Source of the DNA: JACNIZ01 sp964344765
Lineage (GTDB): Bacteria; Planctomycetota; UBA1135
Assembly: GCA_964344765.1 (NCBI GenBank)
Contig: CAYFOM010000010.1
Coordinates: 52,044-116,043 of the forward strand
Length of the DNA stretch: 64,000 nt
Direction: 5' to 3'
Shown in pieces: positions 1 through 7,940 of this stretch. Each line of letters starts with the position of its first letter. Position 1 is the stretch's first letter. The notes beneath the pieces are model-generated. The model saw nothing but the letters and a program-made list of their open reading frames with translations. It was not told the origin of the DNA and ran no database searches. The position numbers and the translations under genes are program-made.

Positions 1-888
1 CTGGTCGGCAAGCAGGTCGCGAAGGGCTTGTGTTTCCGGCTCGGAGAACGGCGCCGAACCACGGTAGGTTTCACTACCGGTGTTGCCGCTGGAACCGCCC
101 CACTGCGGACCCCACTCCCAGTCGTAGTTGCGGTTTAGGTCCACGCCGTAATTGCTGCGGCGATTCTTACGCCACATGCCGCCACCGTTAGGGTTGGTCT
201 GGCGGTTGTACTCATAACCGTCCGGGTTGACGCACGGGATCAGCAGCACGTTGCGCGTTTCGACGATTCGCGTTGCCGCATCATCGACGCCGTAGTTGGC
301 GCAAAGCCAGTTAGCGAACTGCAACAGCGATTCACCCGACATGGGCTCGCGCGCGTGGTGCAAGGCGTCGTACCAAGCGACCGGCTTGGCCGGGTCGTGC
401 ACAGACGGCGTGGTTGAAATGCGCAGCGCCCAAATGTCGCGTCCCTGGATCGAGGTACCGATCGAGAACTTTTGCGACGCAATGCCCGGCCAACTCGCTG
501 AAATGTTGTCCAGCTCCTGCTCAATCTCAGCCAGCGTGCGGAAGCCGCCCATCGATCCCACCGAGTTGCGCCCCTTATCGGCGGCGGCGCGCATTTCGTA
601 GAACATCGCGATGTCTTCGATCTGCACCTCGAAGTCAAAACCACCCTTCAGCAGCTTGGTTTGCTCGGCGTCGGTGGCGTAACAACGAGCGTGGCCCGTC
701 ATCTGCACCGGGTGGTGATCGTCGACGTCGTTGACCAGTTGGAGCAACGCGTCGTACTCGGCCTGGCTGTGGATCACAACCTCAATCTGGTCCAAGACCG
801 GCGGCTTGTTAACAGCCCCGTCCGACGCAATTTGAGGGGAAAACGACAGCGCGACGGCTGCCACAGAGTGGAGGAGTGTGGGAATCAT
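1..888 (-). CDS. M14 zinc carboxypeptidase, C-terminus beyond window
   Basis: A continuous reading frame of 296 codons runs from an ATG at 888 off the left edge, so the C-terminus is missing. The start encodes a secretion signal (MIPTLLHSVAAVALSFSP). Downstream comes the M14 signature HHAREPMSGES, which holds the first two zinc ligands (HxxE), then NPDGYEYNR, WRKNRR and GVDLNRNYDWEWG, the substrate-carboxylate and tetrahedral-intermediate binding segments, and YRGSAPFSEPET. This pattern fits carboxypeptidase T-like exported peptidases that release C-terminal amino acids. The third zinc ligand and the catalytic Glu lie beyond the edge. An inverted repeat at 898-920 sits just upstream of the start. 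Family assignment is firm; specificity is unknown. Confidence 0.9.
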   Translation of the reverse strand, partial: MIPTLLHSVAAVALSFSPQIASDGAVNKPPVLDQIEVVIHSQAEYDALLQLVNDVDDHHPVQMTGHARCYATDAEQTKLLKGGFDFEVQIEDIAMFYEMRAAADKGRNSVGSMGGFRTLAEIEQELDNISASWPGIASQKFSIGTSIQGRDIWALRISTTPSVHDPAKPVAWYDALHHAREPMSGESLLQFANWLCANYGVDDAATRIVETRNVLLIPCVNPDGYEYNRQTNPNGGGMWRKNRRSNYGVDLNRNYDWEWGPQWGGSSGNTGSETYRGSAPFSEPETQALRDLLADQ

Positions 889-897
889 GCTTTGAGC

Positions 898-920
898 TCG
901 GTATTGGGACGAAATACCGA
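898..920. repeat. 8-bp inverted repeat upstream of M14 peptidase
   Basis: TCGGTATT and AATACCGA arms are separated by 7 nt, 10 nt upstream of the peptidase ATG on the minus strand. It could be an operator or a 5' leader hairpin. The arms are perfect, but there is no independent support for function. Confidence 0.35.
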
Positions 921-1029
921 ACCTCTATGTTCCCAAACAGGGCTGTGGCGTCAAGTCGCCTTTTGTATCCTCTCCGGCCGTGGCCGGGCCGCTTAACGCA
1001 GCAGCCCTAGGGCATAACGGCCCGCTTGA

Positions 1030-1323
1030 TCAACCTTCGTCCTTCGCCGGCGTCGGATCGCGGAAGAACGGGTGCGCGGCCTGACCTTCAGGGAAAGAAC
1101 CCTCGGCCGGCGGCACGTAGGTGGCGTCGTAAATCTTGTTCACGCGGCGCTCCCAAGTCGGCTTTTGCTCGGGCGTGTTCGGCACCTGAATCACCTCGTA
1201 ACCCGGCGCGACGGCCAGCGGCAGATCCGGCGTTGGGTTCTCCAAAGTGCACGAGGCACTGGCGGCCAACAACACTGCGGCGCAGGGCAAAACACGAAGG
1301 GCAAAACGGTGATGGGCGGTCAT
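1030..1323 (-). CDS. Small lipoprotein of unknown function
   Basis: This 97-residue protein begins MTAHHRFALRVLPCAAVLLAASASC, a lipoprotein signal with lipobox ASASC, so the mature protein is probably membrane anchored. The remaining 70 residues are rich in Pro, Ala and charged residues and contain WERRVNKIYDATYVPP. No family was recognised. The ATG at 1323 was chosen because it places the hydrophobic signal at the N-terminus; a longer reading would run into the divergent HAD hydrolase gene. Its start faces that gene 63 nt away. Confidence 0.6.
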   Translation of the reverse strand: MTAHHRFALRVLPCAAVLLAASASCTLENPTPDLPLAVAPGYEVIQVPNTPEQKPTWERRVNKIYDATYVPPAEGSFPEGQAAHPFFRDPTPAKDEG

Positions 1324-1386
1324 GTTGATCAAGGGAGAAATCCGCGAGGCGTACATTGTAGAATCCTCATGCGCATTTGCGGACCA

Positions 1387-2115
1387 ATGGCGCGCCCCCC
1401 CATCAAAGCACTTTTCCTCGACGCTGGCAACACGCTTTTTACCGAGCGCGTTCCCCGCGTGCTGATGTACTCCTGCATCGCCCATGAATTCGGTGGTCGT
1501 GACCAACCCGAAGAGATGGGCGAGTCGATGTCGATGGCGTTCCGTGAGTTGCCGCAGTCCATTGACGGCCACTTTCGCTTCACCCTCGAGTGGTTTCGCT
1601 CCTTCAACACCCGTGTGTTGACCGAACTCGGCGTGCCGGCGACGCAAATCGATCAAGCCCACGACCGCTTGGTGGACGTGTTTGAAGATCCGGCCACCTA
1701 CAAGGTGTTCGACGAGGTGCCGGAGTTTCTGCGCCGCCTCGCCGAAATGGACTTGCAGGTCGGCATTTTGTCGAACTGGTCCGAGCGCCTGCCACTGCTG
1801 TGCGACAAGCTTGGTTTAAGCGAATTCGTACAGTTCGTCATTACCAGCGCAGATATCCGCTCGGAAAAGCCGGATCGCAGCGCCTTTGAACGCGCACTGT
1901 TCCGCGCTGGCGTGCCGGCGGTAGAAGCGCTGCACATCGGCGACCACCCGTCGCGCGACGTGCAAGGCGCCCTCAACGCCGGCCTGCGCGTCGCCATGAT
2001 CGCCCGCGGCAACGAATCGCCGCCGGTGGATGGCGTCGTCGTGTTGAAGAGTCTCGACGAAGTCCTGCCGTTGCTGACTGCCGGCAGCGGCCACGCGAAT
2101 CATTCGAACTCGTAA
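1387..2115 (+). CDS. HAD superfamily hydrolase
   Basis: The 242-residue protein carries the HAD motifs in order: motif I FLDAGNT with nucleophile Asp12, motif II LSNWSE, motif III Lys in SEKPD, and motif IV HIGDHPSRDV. Motif I has Gly-Asn where many phosphatases have a second Asp; DAGNT variants occur in HAD class IA proteins, so phosphatase activity is likely but not certain. The helical cap between motifs I and II fits class IA. An alternative ATG lies at 1369. The stop codon directly abuts the ATG of the nitrilase gene at 2116, so the two are probably co-transcribed. The substrate cannot be read from sequence. Confidence 0.85.
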   Translation: MARPPIKALFLDAGNTLFTERVPRVLMYSCIAHEFGGRDQPEEMGESMSMAFRELPQSIDGHFRFTLEWFRSFNTRVLTELGVPATQIDQAHDRLVDVFEDPATYKVFDEVPEFLRRLAEMDLQVGILSNWSERLPLLCDKLGLSEFVQFVITSADIRSEKPDRSAFERALFRAGVPAVEALHIGDHPSRDVQGALNAGLRVAMIARGNESPPVDGVVVLKSLDEVLPLLTAGSGHANHSNS

Positions 2116-3033
2116 ATGGATTGCCTCGCCGCCCTTTGCCAGATGCGCCCCGTGCTCGGCGACGCGCAAAAGAACCTGGCTGCCCACCATCAATGGTTGG
2201 ACCGCGCCATTGCCGACGGCGCCGACCTGGTGGTTTTCCCCGAGCTGTCGCTTCATGGTTATTTCCTGCGCGATCTGACTCAGGAGGTGGCGCTGCCCAC
2301 CGATCATGCGCTGATTCAGGAACTGGTCGCGCGGTCGAAGGATTGCAGCATCGTGTTCGGCTTCGCGGAAGAAAGCAGCGACCACTGCTTCTTCAATTCG
2401 GCGGTGTTCGCCGAGGATGGCGAAATCTTGCAGGTGCACCGCAAAGTTCATCTGCCGGATTACGGCATCTTTGAAGAGGGTCGCTACTTTGCATCCGGCA
2501 GCGACATCCGCACCGTGCAATCCAAGCTCGGCAAGTTCGGCCTGCTGATTTGCGAAGACGCCTGGCACATGTCCGGCGGCTGGTTGCACTTCCTGCAAGG
2601 CGCCGACGCGATGATCCTGCCGTCGGCGTCGCCGGCGCGCGGCATCGATACCGCCGAACCGGAGCTGACCTCCGAAAACGCGTGGCGCACGCTGACCGCC
2701 GCGCACTCGCTGTTCTTCCAATCGTGGGTGCTGCACTGCAACCGCGTTGGTTATGAAGACGGCACCATGTTCTGGGGTGGTTCCGCCGTGCATTCACCGT
2801 TCGGCGACCTCGCCGCGTCGGCGCATGAGCAAGACGAAGAGCTGTTGCTTTGTCGTCTCGACTCCAAGCGCACTCGCCGCGCGCGCCTGATGTCGCCGCT
2901 GCGCCGCGATGCGCAACCCGATTTGATTCGCCGCCACTTGGCGCAGCTACTCAACGATCCGGATGCGTTAAGCGTGGATCGCGAGCCTCAAAACGCCGTT
3001 CGTGATTCCTTAAACGGCGACCACGATTCCTAA
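2116..3033 (+). CDS. Nitrilase-family amidohydrolase, probable glutaminase partner of NadE
   Basis: The 305-residue protein is a carbon-nitrogen hydrolase with the full Glu-Lys-Cys triad: Glu43 in FPELSLHGY, Lys110 in HRKVHLPDYG and Cys146 in ICEDAWH. The DYGIFEEGRYF segment resembles the glutaminase domain of glutamine-dependent NAD synthetases. It lies between the HAD gene (zero spacing) and nadE (24 nt downstream). The likely role is to release ammonia from glutamine for the synthetase, making a two-gene version of the usual fused enzyme. That role is inferred from neighbourhood; a free-standing amidase for another substrate remains possible. Confidence 0.85.
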   Translation: MDCLAALCQMRPVLGDAQKNLAAHHQWLDRAIADGADLVVFPELSLHGYFLRDLTQEVALPTDHALIQELVARSKDCSIVFGFAEESSDHCFFNSAVFAEDGEILQVHRKVHLPDYGIFEEGRYFASGSDIRTVQSKLGKFGLLICEDAWHMSGGWLHFLQGADAMILPSASPARGIDTAEPELTSENAWRTLTAAHSLFFQSWVLHCNRVGYEDGTMFWGGSAVHSPFGDLAASAHEQDEELLLCRLDSKRTRRARLMSPLRRDAQPDLIRRHLAQLLNDPDALSVDREPQNAVRDSLNGDHDS

Positions 3034-3057
3034 ATCACTGCCGAAACCGCCAGCGCA

Positions 3058-3909
3058 ATGACCTTGCCTCCGCCGCCCGCCTGCAACGTAGACTTGGCGA
3101 CCACGGTGCTGACCGGTTTTCTGCGCGAAGAAACGCATAAGGTCGGTTTCCAACGCGCGGTACTTGGGCTTAGCGGCGGCATCGATTCGGCGCTGGTCGT
3201 CGAACTCGCCGCGCGCGCACTCGGGCCCGAAAACGTGTTGGCGGTGGCGATGCCCTACCGCACCAGCAATCCGATCAGCCTGGAGCTGGCGCAAGAATCG
3301 GCCGAACACGCCGGCGTCAATTTCGAAGTGGTCGACATCAGCGCGATGGCCGACGCCCACATGGCCACCTCGCCCGGCCTCGATGCCGACGACTCCGGCG
3401 CCGCACGATTGCGTAAAGGCAACATCATGGCGCGCTGTCGCATGATTGTTCTGTACGACCGCTCGGCGCGTGATCATGCGCTGGTCTACGGCACGTCGAA
3501 CAAAACCGAGTTGATGTTGGGCTACGGCACCATCTTCGGTGACATGGCGTCGGCGTTGAACCCGATTGGCGATCTTTATAAGTCGCAGATTGTTGCGCTA
3601 TCGCGCCACCTCGGCGTGCCCAAGGGCATCATCGACCGACCGCCCAGCGCCGACTTGTGGGCCGGCCAAACCGATGAGCAAGAACTGGGCTACAGCTACG
3701 ACGAGGTCGACGCCTTCTTGCACTACTCCATCGACCGTCGCTACACCCGCGCCGAACTGATCGAACTGGGCTTCGGCGAATCACTGATCGACGGGTTAAA
3801 TCATCGCGTGCGGATCAATCAATACAAGCGACGCCCACCAGTCATTGCCAAGCTCGCCAACCGCACCGTCAATTTGGATTACCGCTACGCCCGCGATTGG
3901 GGCAGTTGA
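3058..3909 (+). CDS. nadE: NAD synthetase (NadE)
   Basis: The 283-residue protein matches the N-type ATP pyrophosphatase NAD synthetase. The PP-loop LGLSGGIDSALV lies at residues 36-47; the acceptor and adenylation segments YGTSNKTELMLGYGTIFGD and LNPIGDLYKSQI follow, then PPSADLWAGQTDEQELGY, which binds deamido-NAD. The enzyme amidates nicotinate adenine dinucleotide to NAD in the cytoplasm. It has the length of the ammonia-dependent form and no fused amidase; the nitrilase gene just upstream probably supplies ammonia. Confidence 0.95.
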   Translation: MTLPPPPACNVDLATTVLTGFLREETHKVGFQRAVLGLSGGIDSALVVELAARALGPENVLAVAMPYRTSNPISLELAQESAEHAGVNFEVVDISAMADAHMATSPGLDADDSGAARLRKGNIMARCRMIVLYDRSARDHALVYGTSNKTELMLGYGTIFGDMASALNPIGDLYKSQIVALSRHLGVPKGIIDRPPSADLWAGQTDEQELGYSYDEVDAFLHYSIDRRYTRAELIELGFGESLIDGLNHRVRINQYKRRPPVIAKLANRTVNLDYRYARDWGS

Positions 3910-3942
3910 GCGGTTGGGCCAATGAAAGGGGCCAGCTAGGTT

Positions 3943-4347
3943 TTAGCTGTCCAAATCAACCAAATCGCGGCACAGACCTTCCAAATCCACGCCGGAGATT
4001 TCGTTCTGGTCAATCGGCTCCTTGGCGCGCAGGCGGATGTACTCGCTGAAGCTGTTGCTTTCGACAAACTGACGGTAAGCCGCCTCGTCGAAACAGTTTT
4101 CATCGGCGCGATCCATGCGCAGCAACATGCGCCGGGCTTGGCGGCAGACCTGTAGCGTCTTATCCAAGTTGTCTTGCAGACGGATTAAGCGCTGGGAGTC
4201 CTGCGGGCGGATGGTCAGGCCGTCGTCGGCTTTGTTGCGTGCGATTTCCAGCACGGCTAACAAGGCATCCAACTTGCACAGCATGTTGGCCCGGAAGTCG
4301 GGGTCTTGGAGTTGCCCTTGGGGAGAAGGGGGTGATTGATCCTGCAT
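3943..4347 (-). CDS. Hypothetical cytoplasmic protein
   Basis: The 134-residue protein has no signal peptide or membrane segment. It is highly charged and predicted mostly helical (for example DSQRLIRLQDNLDKTLQVCR), with an acidic C-terminus ending DLVDLDS. No family was recognised. It stands alone, convergent with nadE and upstream of the lipoprotein gene on the same strand by about 150 bp. Reading-frame length and codon use like the neighbours support a real gene. Confidence 0.6.
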   Translation of the reverse strand: MQDQSPPSPQGQLQDPDFRANMLCKLDALLAVLEIARNKADDGLTIRPQDSQRLIRLQDNLDKTLQVCRQARRMLLRMDRADENCFDEAAYRQFVESNSFSEYIRLRAKEPIDQNEISGVDLEGLCRDLVDLDS

Positions 4348-4497
4348 GATTGGGAGCTCGGGGGTTGCAGGAAGATTACCCCGTAAGTTCCGCGGTGGTC
4401 AGGAACTTTGCCGCATTCCGGCGTTCATTCGCGAGCCGTATCAGCCGGCTACAAGCGATGGGCTAGCTCGGATCTTTCGATCCCGCTTGCGGAGGCG

Positions 4498-5505
4498 TTA
4501 GCGGCGCAGCGCGTTGGCGATCATCAGCAGATCCTCGAACGGGATCGAGCCGACACAGAACACCCAGCGACCGGAAACCACGCCTTCCAGCACCGACACA
4601 CCACCGACGCGGGCGTGCGAGATGCTTCCCATGCGGAAGCCCTTCGGCTGGACCGCCCATTCCGGCGGCAGCTGCTGCGCGACGAAGACGGTGCGCAAGC
4701 CATCGGTGAGCATGTTCAAGTGCAGGTTCTTGACCTCGGGGAACATGCTTTGGGTCAACAACATCGACTGCTCGCTGGAATCAAAACCCGGGCCGCCATA
4801 AACCAAGCGGTGCGGTTTGAAGCCAAGCTGCGTGTTGGACGTCCACGGATCGTAAGGCTGGCTAGCCACCTGCGGCACGGCCCAAGTCACCGCGCTCAGG
4901 TTCGGGTTGTAATCCACAACCGAAGCTTCGAGCTTCTGCAGGACGTTGTCGTTGGGATCGTAGAGATTCCAAGCGAGAATGACGTCGGTTGCATTGTCGA
5001 TCCACAGGTCGACATCGCCGATGTCGAACTTGGAATCGAGGAAGTACTTGGTGCACACCTGACCACCGATGACGTGGCTGCCATGGGTTTCGTACCAGGT
5101 GTAGTTATCGCCGGCCATGACCGGATCGATGATCGACAAGTTGCGGTACAGCGACAGGTAGATCTGGCGATCGTTGTGCAGCATGTCGACGTCGGGCGCC
5201 GGCGGGCTGGAGTTGCTCAAACCGTCGCTGACGGCCAGCAAGTCCAACGAAACCTGACCGGTGCCATCGCCGTAGAAGCGCTCGAACAAGTGCTCCTCGG
5301 TGCCGTCTTTTTCGAAGGAAGTGAATTCCCAATCGATCATGATCGGCAGCGAAGTCATTGCGCTGACCTTCGGAACTGCGCCCAGTTGGGTCATGGAACC
5401 CGGAGTTGAGCTGGTGTCGGACTGGTAAGTCACCACGTCGGGGCGACAGGAGGCCAGTGCAGACATGCCCAACAGGACGGCGATCGAGGTCAGCGAACGG
5501 CTCAC
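4498..5505 (-). CDS. RseB/MucB-like lipoprotein, third gene of ECF sigma operon
   Basis: The 335-residue protein starts with a lipoprotein signal (lipobox SALASC, Cys20). The body resembles an outer-membrane-lipoprotein-sensor fold: FERFYGDGTGQVSLDLLAV, DVDLWIDNATDVILAWNLYD, and a C-terminal half with MLTDGLRTVFVAQQ and MGSISHARVGGVSVLEGVV. Together with its place directly after a sigma factor and a membrane anti-sigma gene, this suggests an RseB/MucB-type regulator that binds the anti-sigma factor in the periplasm. It uses a GTG start that overlaps the anti-sigma stop in a GTGA tetranucleotide, implying translational coupling. The RseB assignment is by context and weak similarity. Confidence 0.65.
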   Translation of the reverse strand: MSRSLTSIAVLLGMSALASCRPDVVTYQSDTSSTPGSMTQLGAVPKVSAMTSLPIMIDWEFTSFEKDGTEEHLFERFYGDGTGQVSLDLLAVSDGLSNSSPPAPDVDMLHNDRQIYLSLYRNLSIIDPVMAGDNYTWYETHGSHVIGGQVCTKYFLDSKFDIGDVDLWIDNATDVILAWNLYDPNDNVLQKLEASVVDYNPNLSAVTWAVPQVASQPYDPWTSNTQLGFKPHRLVYGGPGFDSSEQSMLLTQSMFPEVKNLHLNMLTDGLRTVFVAQQLPPEWAVQPKGFRMGSISHARVGGVSVLEGVVSGRWVFCVGSIPFEDLLMIANALRR

Positions 5506-5939
5506 AGCGTGCCTCCCGGTTTAAGGGTGCCGCCAATGCTTCCTGCCATGGTGGCGGCGGCGGGAGTCAGTTCGTTCGGTTCAACTTCGATCAGAACGTA
5601 CTGGCTGAGAACCTGTTGTTTCATCGCCGCGTATTCGGCCGCCCGAGTGTCCGGCTGCGGCTGCCCCCACGGAGAGAAGGTGAAGCCGATGCCGAGGGCG
5701 ATCATCACGGCGGCGGCGGCGGCGATCCGTTTCGGGAACTTGAAGACTCGGGTGACCCAAGCCTGCCGCTGCACTTCGGGCTGAACCAAATCCCAGAGCT
5801 CGGCGGGCGCTTCGACCTTGCCGAACAATGCCATTTCCACCCGGTCGGCCAGCTCGGCCGGCGCCGACACATTGCTCAACGACCGGAAGGCTTCCTCCAG
5901 GTCGGGTGCAAGTTTGTCGTTTTCGGGGTGGTGGGTCAT
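5502..5939 (-). CDS. Anti-sigma factor, single-pass membrane protein
   Basis: The 145-residue protein has a soluble N-terminal region of about 65 residues (MTHHPENDKLAPDLEEAF...), one membrane segment (IAAAAAVMIALGIGFTF), and a short external tail rich in Ala and Gly. This topology and the position right after an ECF sigma gene identify it as the cognate anti-sigma factor, which would hold the sigma factor at the membrane until signalled. It lacks an obvious HxxxCxxC zinc motif. The ATG at 5939 is the start that gives a normal cytoplasmic domain. It overlaps the next gene by 4 nt. Confidence 0.7.
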   Translation of the reverse strand: MTHHPENDKLAPDLEEAFRSLSNVSAPAELADRVEMALFGKVEAPAELWDLVQPEVQRQAWVTRVFKFPKRIAAAAAVMIALGIGFTFSPWGQPQPDTRAAEYAAMKQQVLSQYVLIEVEPNELTPAAATMAGSIGGTLKPGGTL

Positions 5940-5956
5940 GGTTCTAGGGAGAGAGA

Positions 5957-6556
5957 TTAAGGACGGCTCAGGTCGTCGCGACGTTCCAAATAATCGCGAA
6001 GAGCGCTGTGGGCCCTGTTGAGGCGGGATTTTACCGTGCCGAGAGAGCATTCCAGGGTCTCTGAAATCTCTTCGTAGCTCAAACCTTCGATGTAGCGCAG
6101 AGTTAGCAAACTGCTAAAGCGCGGATTTATGTTAGCAAGTGCTTGGCGCACCTGCTCGCGCGCTTCGCCCCGGACCGCCTGAGCGGTGGGATCGGAAGCG
6201 CTGTCATCGGCCTGAGAATCGGCAAAAACCTCAGGATCGTTGCCGACGCGAGTCTGAACTCCGCCCCGTGGGGCGTCGAGACGGCGGCGGCGGACATCGA
6301 TGGCTGCGTTGACGGCGATGCGGTAAACCCAGCTGGAAAAGCGACTTCTGAACTGAAAATCACGAACCCGCTTGGCGAGGGTGACTAGAGTTTCCTGAGC
6401 CGCGTCCAGGGCGTCTTCCTGATTGCCGCAAACGCGAAAGCAAACGGTGTAAACCCGGTCTTGGTAAAGAGCGAAAATTTGAGCAAAGCTTTGCTCAAAG
6501 TCCTTGCCCTCAGCGGCTTGGCAGGCTTTTACCAACTCAAGATCGGGATCGGGCAC
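5957..6556 (-). CDS. ECF-type RNA polymerase sigma factor
   Basis: The 199-residue protein has sigma region 2 (FAQIFALYQDRVYTVCFRV, then QEDALDAAQETLVTLAKRV and FSSWVYRIAVNAAIDVRRRR) and region 4 (LLTLRYIEGLSYEEISETL followed by CSLGTVKSRLNRAHSALRDYL), joined by an acidic linker. There is no region 1.1 or 3, as in ECF factors. It heads a three-gene operon with an anti-sigma and an RseB-like gene. The start is GTG at 6556; a candidate ECF promoter lies at 6570-6598, which would give autoregulation with a very short leader. Confidence 0.93.
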   Translation of the reverse strand: MPDPDLELVKACQAAEGKDFEQSFAQIFALYQDRVYTVCFRVCGNQEDALDAAQETLVTLAKRVRDFQFRSRFSSWVYRIAVNAAIDVRRRRLDAPRGGVQTRVGNDPEVFADSQADDSASDPTAQAVRGEAREQVRQALANINPRFSSLLTLRYIEGLSYEEISETLECSLGTVKSRLNRAHSALRDYLERRDDLSRP

Positions 6557-6569
6557 AGGAGTTCGCTAT

Positions 6570-6598
6570 TAGGACGGCTGGGTAGGGGTTTGGGTTCC
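6570..6598 (-). promoter_or_regulatory. Candidate ECF promoter (autoregulatory)
   Basis: On the minus strand GGAACC is followed after 17 nt by GTCCTA, close to the GGAAC / GTC pattern of ECF-type promoters, and the -10 ends 14 nt before the GTG start of the sigma gene. The match is by eye. Confidence 0.4.
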
Positions 6599-6712
6599 CC
6601 GGAATGTAACAAAATTAAGCAAAAACTTTGCTTTTTGACTCTTTCGGGTTGAGCCCTGGGGATTCCTTAGCAAATCTCGGCTGCCAAATGGTTTACAGCC
6701 GTCGCAACCGTC

Positions 6713-7600
6713 CTAGTTGATCCAGGAAAGGATGTCGATGCCGACTTGGGTGCTATCGATGCTACCCACGCAGCCCGGCATGCAAATCGCAGCCGTCAGC
6801 TCTTGGCACTCGGCGTCGGTCACGGTGTAGAACACAGTGCCATTGCCGTCATTGCCGGTGGGGATCAGAGTTTGCACACAAACTTGGTCAACCGCAGCCG
6901 ACGGCACCTGGCCGCCCGGCTCGATCGGGAACACACCACCACCCGAGCCGCCGCCCGAGGTGCTGACCAGGTCGTTGCGAACCTGGACGTGGATGTTGTT
7001 CATCATGTTGAGGTTGATCTCGTAGCCCATTTCGATGCCGTCGACGCGAGCCAGCAGCGCGAAGGCTTGGCTGGTGGACCGAATGACCAGGTCCTTGGGC
7101 AGGCGGAAGGAAGCGGTATCGATGCCCCACCCGGAGAAGCTGCTGCTTCGCGAGTAGTTCTGAGTCATGAACGGAATCAGAGCGTCGATGGAGATCAGGT
7201 TGGACCCGTTAGGTCCTGCTACGACGAATCGGATGTTGGAAACGGAAGTGGTGCGGAATGCAGCGAATTGGAAAACCAATTCATCATCTACCACGTAGAG
7301 GTCGGCGTAAAGATTAGCCTCGGGGATGAGGGTGCCAACTTGGTCGGGCTGCAGGGGATGGGTACCAACAGCCATTTCCTCGAAATCATCCAATCCGTCG
7401 GAGTCGGAGTCGGGGGTTGCCCAACTCGTGGTCAGACGGGCCTCCAAAGCGTCGTGCAGACCATCGGCGTCGGTGTCCAGGCCGAGTGCGAACTGATTCC
7501 CGGATGCCACAAGGCCTTTGTCGGCCGAGGGAAGGCTTGGGAACAACGCAATCGCCGCTGCGGTGAACGCAGTTACGGACAAAAGACGAGATGGAGTCAT
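6713..7600 (-). CDS. Secreted protein with thrombospondin type 3-like calcium repeats
   Basis: The 295-residue protein has an N-terminal signal peptide (MTPSRLLSVTAFTAAAIALF). Residues about 42-75 hold two Asp-rich repeats, DTDADGLHDALEARL and DSDSDGLDDFEEMAV, of the thrombospondin type 3 calcium-binding kind. The remainder is a beta-rich domain with a Gly/Ser-rich linker (SGGGSGGG) and a Cys-containing tail (CVQTLIPTGND, AICMPGCVGS) that may form disulfides. It is probably an extracellular or surface protein. No enzymatic motif was seen. Confidence 0.75.
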   Translation of the reverse strand: MTPSRLLSVTAFTAAAIALFPSLPSADKGLVASGNQFALGLDTDADGLHDALEARLTTSWATPDSDSDGLDDFEEMAVGTHPLQPDQVGTLIPEANLYADLYVVDDELVFQFAAFRTTSVSNIRFVVAGPNGSNLISIDALIPFMTQNYSRSSSFSGWGIDTASFRLPKDLVIRSTSQAFALLARVDGIEMGYEINLNMMNNIHVQVRNDLVSTSGGGSGGGVFPIEPGGQVPSAAVDQVCVQTLIPTGNDGNGTVFYTVTDAECQELTAAICMPGCVGSIDSTQVGIDILSWIN

Positions 7601-7854
7601 GGGGACGAGTTTATGGAGTCAGGGGGTGACCCGAATTCAGTCTAACCAGAAAACCGGAGGATTGAGCCGGTCTTTTCTTGTTTGGTCAGATATTCCTAGG
7701 CTTTTAGGGCGATTTGGTAACCAATTCTATGCCTAATCCCACAAGCGCTCCGAGTTGTTTTTATAGGCAAAATTCCAAACTTCTGACTATCGAATTGAAT
7801 GGACTTCCTGTATCCTTAGCGCCCTCTGTGGCTTAGGCCCAGGTTTTGGAATAT

Positions 7855-7931
7855 GCACCCGTAGCTCAGTTGGATAGAGTGGCAGCCTCCGAAGCTGCAG
7901 GCCGCACGTTCGAATCGTGCCGGGTGCACCA
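7855..7931 (+). tRNA. tRNA-Arg (anticodon CCG)
   Basis: The 77-nt cloverleaf has acceptor arms GCACCCG and CGGGTGC, a D-arm GCTC...GAGT, an anticodon stem GCAGC/GCTGC around loop CTCCGAA (anticodon CCG, decoding CGG), a T-arm GCACG-TTCGAAT-CGTGC, and an encoded 3' CCA. The downstream protein gene begins only 9 nt after the CCA, so the two may share a transcript. Confidence 0.95.
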
Positions 7932-7940
7932 CCAAAATAC

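Noticed and set aside
4470..4483. GGATC-TTTC-GATCC hairpin downstream of the RseB-like gene
   Set aside because: The stem is only 5 bp with no T-run, too weak to call a terminator.
4408..5409. Long plus-strand open frame opposite the RseB-like gene
   Set aside because: It is the antisense of a lipoprotein gene with clear signal and operon context; the translated product is Arg/His-rich with no domain pattern.
6613..6635. AAGCAAA/TTTGCTT hairpin with T-run as a plus-strand terminator
   Set aside because: No plus-strand gene lies upstream; it sits between the sigma gene and the next minus-strand gene and is AT-rich with a 7-bp stem, so it may be chance.
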